From the NCBI GenBank assembly GCA_024231375.1, contig JAAEQP010001599.1, positions 1-17,417 of the forward strand: DNA of 17,417 nucleotides. Direction: 5' to 3'. The stretch comes from a bacterium. GTDB lineage: Bacteria; Hydrogenedentota; Hydrogenedentia; Hydrogenedentiales; SLHB01. A program made the translations under genes and the position numbers. Positions 13,579 through 17,417 of this stretch are shown here, in pieces. Under the pieces are notes generated by a model that had not been told where the DNA came from, did not search any database, and saw nothing but the letters and a program-made list of their open reading frames with translations. The stretch's first letter is position 1. The number at the start of each line of letters is the position of its first letter.

Positions 13579-14736
13579 CTATCTGCGCTGCGTTCGGTAG
13601 TGCCGCAAGCCCTCGACGAGGGCGTCCAGGTTGGCGTGGGGCGTGCGCGGCGTAACGGAACTGCTTGCCCCGAGGAAGAAACCCACCGGCGGGGCGTGAT
13701 CGACGAGCCAGTCGAGTTCCTTGCGCACGTCGTCGGGCGTGCCGAAGGGCAGGGTCCGCGTCACGGACACGCCTGCCCAGATCATCAGCGGGTCGCCGTC
13801 GCGCGTCGTCATGCGGCAGATGCGTTCGTAGTCCATGCCGTCCTCGTACTGGAACCCCTGGAATCCCGCCACACCGGCCTCGATGAGACGTGGAACCATG
13901 GCCATGAGGTTGCCGTCGCAATGCCAGATGAGCCGCACGCCGCCGTCGAGCAGCGGCTGGATAGCGCGCGCGAAATGCGGGAACCAGAGGTCGTCCAGCA
14001 TTTTCACATCGACGAGCGTACCGCGCGAGTCGGCCATGTCGTGGTCCAGACGGATGACGGCCGGGAGGCCCCCTTCGCGGATGGCGCGCGCGGCGAGGGC
14101 GTTGCGTTTCGCGGCCAGGTCGGCCTGTAGGGCGAAATCCTGTTCCATCACCTCCGGATACATGACGAAGGCGGTCAGGTAGTGCACATATCCGTAGGCC
14201 GTGTACCGCAGATGTGGGAAGTCTTGAAACCCGTCCGAGTAGGGTACTTTGAGGATGTCGGGACCGAACCGCCGCTGCACCTCGCTTTCGTGGGCGATTA
14301 GAGCCGCTACGTGAGCATCCGCGTCTGCCTCGATCTCGCTCGCTTCTGTCCGTAGCCCCGGGAACACCACCCGTTCGAGATGGTCAACCACAGCCTCGGC
14401 CGAGTCGATGACGATACCGTCCAAGACAACCTGATCCGCGCCCGTGCTTGCGCCGCGTTCGGTGCGGCCACCGTATCCATGCTCCGCCATGGTCAGCGGA
14501 TTGTGTGCGATGTATTGATCGATGGAACAGGTGCCCACGGTTCGCTGGAAATCGAGGTAGACCGTGTCGGGATCGTTGCGATACGATCCGGATTCGTGGC
14601 CGGAAACACGCTCAAGGTAGCCTATGTCCATCGCGTGCAGGGTCACCGAAGGCACGCCAGGAACAGGTTCCATGCTGAGCGCGTCAAGCGCCAGCATGGC
14701 GTCAGGGCCGAGAGGGGTGTCCATGGATGGTGCCAT
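13579..14736 (-). CDS. Uroporphyrinogen-decarboxylase-fold protein (URO-D/corrinoid methyltransferase family)
   Basis: A 385-residue protein of the URO-D (beta/alpha)8 superfamily, which includes haem-pathway HemE and the MtaA/CmuA methylcobamide:CoM methyltransferases. Recognisable segments are YSDGFQDFPHLRY (166-178), IWHCDGNLMAMVPRLIEAGV (270-289) followed by GFQGFQ, and the C-terminal LGASSSVTPRTPHANLDALV (355-374), the usual end of this fold. It lacks the N-terminal Arg-rich substrate loop expected of true HemE, and expanded paralogue sets of this kind are common in PVC-type genomes, so a methyl-transfer or demethylation role is more likely than haem synthesis. ATG at 14736 has GGCAGGGA directly upstream on the minus strand; a second in-frame ATG is four codons later. 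No corrinoid protein or activase gene is adjacent, so the partner is unknown. Confidence 0.8.
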   Translation of the reverse strand: MAPSMDTPLGPDAMLALDALSMEPVPGVPSVTLHAMDIGYLERVSGHESGSYRNDPDTVYLDFQRTVGTCSIDQYIAHNPLTMAEHGYGGRTERGASTGADQVVLDGIVIDSAEAVVDHLERVVFPGLRTEASEIEADADAHVAALIAHESEVQRRFGPDILKVPYSDGFQDFPHLRYTAYGYVHYLTAFVMYPEVMEQDFALQADLAAKRNALAARAIREGGLPAVIRLDHDMADSRGTLVDVKMLDDLWFPHFARAIQPLLDGGVRLIWHCDGNLMAMVPRLIEAGVAGFQGFQYEDGMDYERICRMTTRDGDPLMIWAGVSVTRTLPFGTPDDVRKELDWLVDHAPPVGFFLGASSSVTPRTPHANLDALVEGLRHYRTQRR

Positions 14737-14772
14737 TCCCTGCCTTTCCGTGCCGCTTGCTGATGGGACTCC

Positions 14773-14898
14773 TCAGATCCAGCCCAGCACCGGGCCAAAC
14801 ACGACCAGCGCCACGACGGCGAACACCGTTATCGCGTACCACTGGAATTGGCTGCCGTCGCGAAGAATGGCTAGAAGTCCGGCCTGAAAGGTCGGCTT
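14773..14898 (-). pseudogene. Membrane-helix coding remnant without a start codon
   Basis: On the minus strand a 41-codon frame between two stops reads as a basic/polar segment (AILRDGSQFQWYA) followed by a strong hydrophobic helix (ITVFAVVALVVFGPVLGWI) ending at TGA. This is the look of a protein C-terminus with a last membrane helix. No ATG, and no GTG or TTG before the helix, is present; an in-frame TAG at 14899-14901 closes it upstream. It ends 36 bases before the URO-D-like start. It is most simply the decayed 3' end of a membrane-protein gene, or a chance frame in GC-rich DNA. Confidence 0.35.
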
Positions 14899-15134
14899 CT
14901 ACAAGGCGCGGCCCCAAGTTCAACCAGAAACACAAGACTTACAGAGGCGAAACAAACGTACTTAGGACGCTTGCCTACTTTCTGGCCGCGCCCCTAGAGC
15001 GCGTTGCGCGGACTCGGTCATGATGCTGCGCGCCCCCACAGTTTCCTGTGTCGGACGCCCCCGCCCGGTTCAGAAGCGAACGGTACACCAAGCGTGACGA
15101 TGAGTCAACGGGCAACTATCGCGAGCCGTGCGGG

Positions 15135-15163
15135 TTGACAACGGTCCGCTGGCGCATTATCAT
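15135..15163 (+). promoter_or_regulatory. Sigma-70 promoter of the class-III aminotransferase-like gene
   Basis: An exact TTGACA (15135-15140), a 17-base spacer, then TATCAT (15158-15163, five of six matches to TATAAT). Transcription would begin near 15170, giving a leader of about 58 bases before the ATG at 15228. Confidence 0.75.
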
Positions 15164-15188
15164 ATCCAACATAAACGAACATAAACAA

Positions 15189-15214
15189 ACACCCTCCTGC
15201 CTTCGGGAGGGTGT
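15189..15214 (+). promoter_or_regulatory. Leader hairpin before the aminotransferase-like gene
   Basis: ACACCCTCC (15189-15197) pairs perfectly with GGAGGGTGT (15206-15214) over TGCCTTCG. It ends a few bases before the ribosome site AGGGGA (15217-15222). Its 5' arm contains CCCTCC, which could also pair with the GGGG of the ribosome site, so alternative folds could gate translation. That last point is inference. Confidence 0.5.
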
Positions 15215-15227
15215 GCAGGGGACCGAT

Positions 15228-16781
15228 ATGAGTCAGAGGACGACGCCTTTTGTGCCGGTAAAGGCCAGCCTGCGGGAGTTGGCCGGTGGCGCGTACACGG
15301 AGGCGCTGTGCGACGCCCGGGCGGCGTTGACGGGAGAGAGTGTGCGCGAGTTGTGCGCGGTGACGACTCGTAAGGTGGATTTCTATCCACGTACGCTCCA
15401 GAAGGCGTTGAGCAAGCACCTGAGCCGGGTTGGAAGCAAGGTTGCCAGAGGGCTGACGTCATCGGCGGCGGGGGCGGGTTCGGCAGCGTTCAACGCCAGC
15501 ATCAAATCCGCGCGTGCGCCTCTGTCCGGTCTTGGGTTCCTGCGAGTAGGCGAGGATGGGCGTGTCTGTCTGACGTCGAAGAGCGAGCACTACCACCTGC
15601 CTCTGGGCCATGCGTTTGGTGGGTACGAATTGGTGGGCATGGCGCGCGCCCTGGGCGTGTGCAACGCGACGCACAACAACACGCGGGGCCATATCACGCG
15701 GCTGTTGGAGCAGGAATTGGTGCGGTCCGCCAACGGCATCGCGAAGGACGATCCGGAGGCGCTGGGGAAGGCGTTGACGTCGCGGAGCGCGACGGTGCTG
15801 AACCGGGTGCTCAACCTGGAAACGGGCAGCCTGGCGGCCGAGGCGGCGCTGAAGATGGTGCTGAGTCGGTTCTACATGCCCCAGCCGGGTTGTCCCGAAC
15901 CCAAGCATGCGGGGCGGACCCCGGTCGTGCTGGTTCTGGGCGACGACGAGGGCGGGCCCGAGGCCAACTACCATGGCACGACGGTGCTGACGCAGATCAT
16001 GCGGGGCATGTGGCCGGGGTTGGCGGCGGGATTGGAAGAGCATGGGTTGTTCCGGGTGCGCAGTGTCCGGGTGAATGCGGTGGACGAGTTGGAGGCCGCG
16101 TTTGAGAAGTATGACAGGGGTTCGCAGAAGATTGCGGGCTTCTTTCACGAACTGGCCCTGATGAACTACGGGGCGCGAAGGTTGACGAAGCGATTCATCC
16201 GCCGCGCCTACGCATTGTGCAGGAAGCACGACGTCCCGACAATCAACGATGAGATTCAGTCGTGTGTGTGGGCGCCGGGCTTGTACATGTTTCACGAGTA
16301 CGGAATCCGGCCGTCCATGGTGGTTCTGGGCAAGGGGTTCCCCGGCGGCGAGTACGCGGCGTCGCGGATCATATTCTCCTCGGCGTTGGACACCCTGCCG
16401 CAGTTCGGTGCGCTGGTGACGAACGGGCAAGAGGAACTGGCCTCGCTTGCGTATCTCGTGACCATGGCGTGGGCCGAAGCCAACACGGAGGTGACGGCAG
16501 CCGTGGGCGACGACTTCGAGCGGCAACTGCGCGCCTTTGGGGCGCAGCATGGCGACCGGATCGCGTCGGTCGAAGGTCGCCGGCACCTTGCGGGTGTCTA
16601 CTTCCATGAGCTTGACCAGGCCAAGGCGTTCACGGGACGACTGAACAAGGCCGGCCTGGACATCAGCGTGCAGACCTACAAGGAGGGTTGCCCACCGGCC
16701 GCGCTGCTGAAATTGCCGCTCACGGCGGGATACGACCTGGTCGATTTCGTGTTGGACCGCCTGCAGACCGCGATGGCGTGA
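15228..16781 (+). CDS. Class-III (fold-type I) PLP aminotransferase-like protein with long N-terminal region
   Basis: At 517 residues it is longer than usual class-III aminotransferases (about 400-460). The first 100 or so residues are Ala/Arg-rich and not recognisable. The core then follows class-III order: HYHLPLGHAFGGYELVGMAR (121-140), LETGSLAAEAALKM (197-210, the place of NSGSEAvEaAlK), NYHGTT (247-252), INDEIQSCVWAPGL (339-352, with D341 for the pyridine nitrogen), and the probable Schiff-base lysine K369 in VVLGKGFPGGEYAASR. VTNGQEELAS (397-406) stands where TfggNPla is expected. The substrate cannot be assigned. ATG 15228 is chosen because AGGGGA is five bases upstream and the promoter at 15135-15163 lies within the longer open frame starting at 15048. 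A terminator follows the stop. Confidence 0.78.
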   Translation: MSQRTTPFVPVKASLRELAGGAYTEALCDARAALTGESVRELCAVTTRKVDFYPRTLQKALSKHLSRVGSKVARGLTSSAAGAGSAAFNASIKSARAPLSGLGFLRVGEDGRVCLTSKSEHYHLPLGHAFGGYELVGMARALGVCNATHNNTRGHITRLLEQELVRSANGIAKDDPEALGKALTSRSATVLNRVLNLETGSLAAEAALKMVLSRFYMPQPGCPEPKHAGRTPVVLVLGDDEGGPEANYHGTTVLTQIMRGMWPGLAAGLEEHGLFRVRSVRVNAVDELEAAFEKYDRGSQKIAGFFHELALMNYGARRLTKRFIRRAYALCRKHDVPTINDEIQSCVWAPGLYMFHEYGIRPSMVVLGKGFPGGEYAASRIIFSSALDTLPQFGALVTNGQEELASLAYLVTMAWAEANTEVTAAVGDDFERQLRAFGAQHGDRIASVEGRRHLAGVYFHELDQAKAFTGRLNKAGLDISVQTYKEGCPPAALLKLPLTAGYDLVDFVLDRLQTAMA

Positions 16782-16789
16782 GTCTGTTC

Positions 16790-16809
16790 CGCGGGCCTTC
16801 CTGCCCGCG
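16790..16809 (+). terminator. Intrinsic terminator of the aminotransferase-like gene
   Basis: CGCGGGC (16790-16796) pairs perfectly with GCCCGCG (16803-16809) around CTTCCT, nine bases after the stop. TGTTCCTTCCCGTT follows, a modest T-rich tail. Confidence 0.65.
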
Positions 16810-16849
16810 TGTTCCTTCCCGTTGCCGTGTGCATCCATCCCCGGATTCC

Positions 16850-16858
16850 TGGTATTCT
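16850..16858 (+). promoter_or_regulatory. Possible extended -10 promoter for the DUF6807 gene
   Basis: TGGTATTCT fits an extended -10 (TG-n-TATAAT with four of six in the hexamer). No good -35 is seen. It lies 36 bases before the ATG at 16895. Confidence 0.3.
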
Positions 16859-16894
16859 GTGCCGACTCGCGCGTACACGGAATAGGAGAATGCC

Positions 16895-17417
16895 ATGACT
16901 GACTGGATACGCACTGCCTCGATGCTGATTCTTGCGACAGTATGCGGATGTGCCACCACATCCCAGGAACCTGCGGCGGGACCGCTGTCCGCGGCCCTCG
17001 AGGACGGCCAGTTGGTCGTTCGAATCGACGGTACCATCTTCACTGCGTACAAGTTCTCACACGAACAGAAATACCCGTACTTCTGGCCGGTGAACGGTCC
17101 GGCATCGGGCACGAGCGTTACCGTCGAGTCGACGCAACCCTATCCACACCATCACTCGCTGTTTTTCGGGTGCGACAAGGTGAACGGCGGCAACTACTGG
17201 CAGGACGTGAACGCGCGCGGACAGATACTCTCAGAGGGCCCCAAGCTCGTGAAAGCGACGGGGGACGAGATCGTGTTCACGGACGAGTGCCTATGGAAGC
17301 GTCCGCTTGCGGACCCGGTCATCCGGGACACACGACGGGTGCGCATAACAGCGCCGGGGGATGGGGTCCGGCTCATCGATTTCAAGATTACGTTGACGCC
17401 CTTGGAAGACGTACGCA
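16895..17417 (+). CDS. PmoA-like DUF6807 lipoprotein, N-terminal part (runs off the window)
   Basis: Open from ATG 16895 to the end of the window, 174 codons without a stop. AGGAG (16884-16888) six bases upstream supports this start; the ATG at 16890 is in another frame. Residues 1-19 form a lipoprotein signal peptide with Arg at position 6, a hydrophobic core (MLILATV), and a lipobox VCG-C19 followed by ATTSQEP. The mature part has the hallmark of the DUF6807/PmoA family: FWPVNGPASG, then QPYPHHHSLFFGCDKVNGGN with the tandem His and the VNG-xx-W pattern. Proteins of this family are common in planctomycetes and Bacteroidetes near carbohydrate-use genes. The 'methane oxygenase PmoA' name is historical and no such activity is implied. 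It is probably a surface or periplasmic sugar-related protein. Confidence 0.8.
   Translation, partial: MTDWIRTASMLILATVCGCATTSQEPAAGPLSAALEDGQLVVRIDGTIFTAYKFSHEQKYPYFWPVNGPASGTSVTVESTQPYPHHHSLFFGCDKVNGGNYWQDVNARGQILSEGPKLVKATGDEIVFTDECLWKRPLADPVIRDTRRVRITAPGDGVRLIDFKITLTPLEDVR

Larger units (their letters stand above)
14737..15227. other. 491-base gap with remnant, promoter and leader
   Basis: Contains the membrane-helix remnant, an imperfect hairpin at about 14870-14900 (AGAAG-CCG with CGG-CTTCT and one bulge), a small hairpin CACAG/CTGTG at 15037-15050, the sigma-70 promoter at 15135-15163, and the leader hairpin at 15189-15214. The stretch around 14920-14965 is less GC-rich than its surroundings. 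Confidence 0.5.

Noticed and set aside
15459..16961. 500-codon minus-strand open frame opposite the aminotransferase-like gene
   Set aside because: Arg/His/Gln-rich shadow; the plus frame has promoter, ribosome site, terminator and class-III motifs.

Overview
This is a GC-rich bacterial window with short intergenic gaps and genes on both strands. A planctomycete-style zinc ribbon, a uroporphyrinogen-decarboxylase-fold protein, a PmoA-like DUF6807 lipoprotein, a YfhO membrane protein and a group-1 (eukaryote-like) pruA together suggest the PVC superphylum, Hydrogenedentota or a similar deep-branching phylum. That placement is inference from gene content; there is no rRNA or single-copy marker here to settle it. 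No phage, plasmid, transposase or CRISPR gene was seen.

Layout. (1) 1-1194: the C-terminal part of a GH36/GH27-like alpha-galactosidase homologue that seems to lack both catalytic aspartates. (2) 1195-1910: non-coding, with a 126-bp element built of four hairpins around one CATC-AC/GT-GATG core and closed by terminal inverted repeats. (3) 1911-2504: small zinc-ribbon protein with two membrane segments. (4) 2626-8963: same-strand run mtlD, 2-oxoacid dehydrogenase E2 (with two tandem E3-binding domains), E3, then a YfhO-like membrane protein; no E1 gene is present. (5) 9025-10659, minus: pruA, convergent with the YfhO gene and separated by a hairpin terminator. (6) 10893-11414: DUF5610 protein, divergent from pruA and preceded by a sequence identical to the sigma-28 (FliA) promoter consensus. 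(7) 11778-13241: three tandem, divergent Hsp20 small heat-shock proteins closed by a strong terminator. (8) 13242-13578: palindrome-rich non-coding DNA. (9) 13579-14736, minus: URO-D/corrinoid-methyltransferase-fold protein, with a start-less membrane-helix coding remnant just upstream. (10) 15228-16781: long class-III aminotransferase-like protein with its own sigma-70 promoter and leader hairpin. (11) 16895-end: partial DUF6807 lipoprotein.

How the genes fit together. The mtlD-E2-E3 run joins mannitol-1-phosphate/fructose-6-phosphate conversion to the acyl-transfer and reoxidation halves of a 2-oxoacid dehydrogenase complex; E1 must be encoded elsewhere. pruA provides the last step of proline catabolism. 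The Hsp20 trio is a proteostasis operon. The sigma-28 site is the sharpest regulatory signal: it ties an uncharacterised DUF5610 protein to the flagellar/motility sigma factor. I did not find a complete new multi-gene system. The best leads are the sigma-28/DUF5610 unit and the four-hairpin element.
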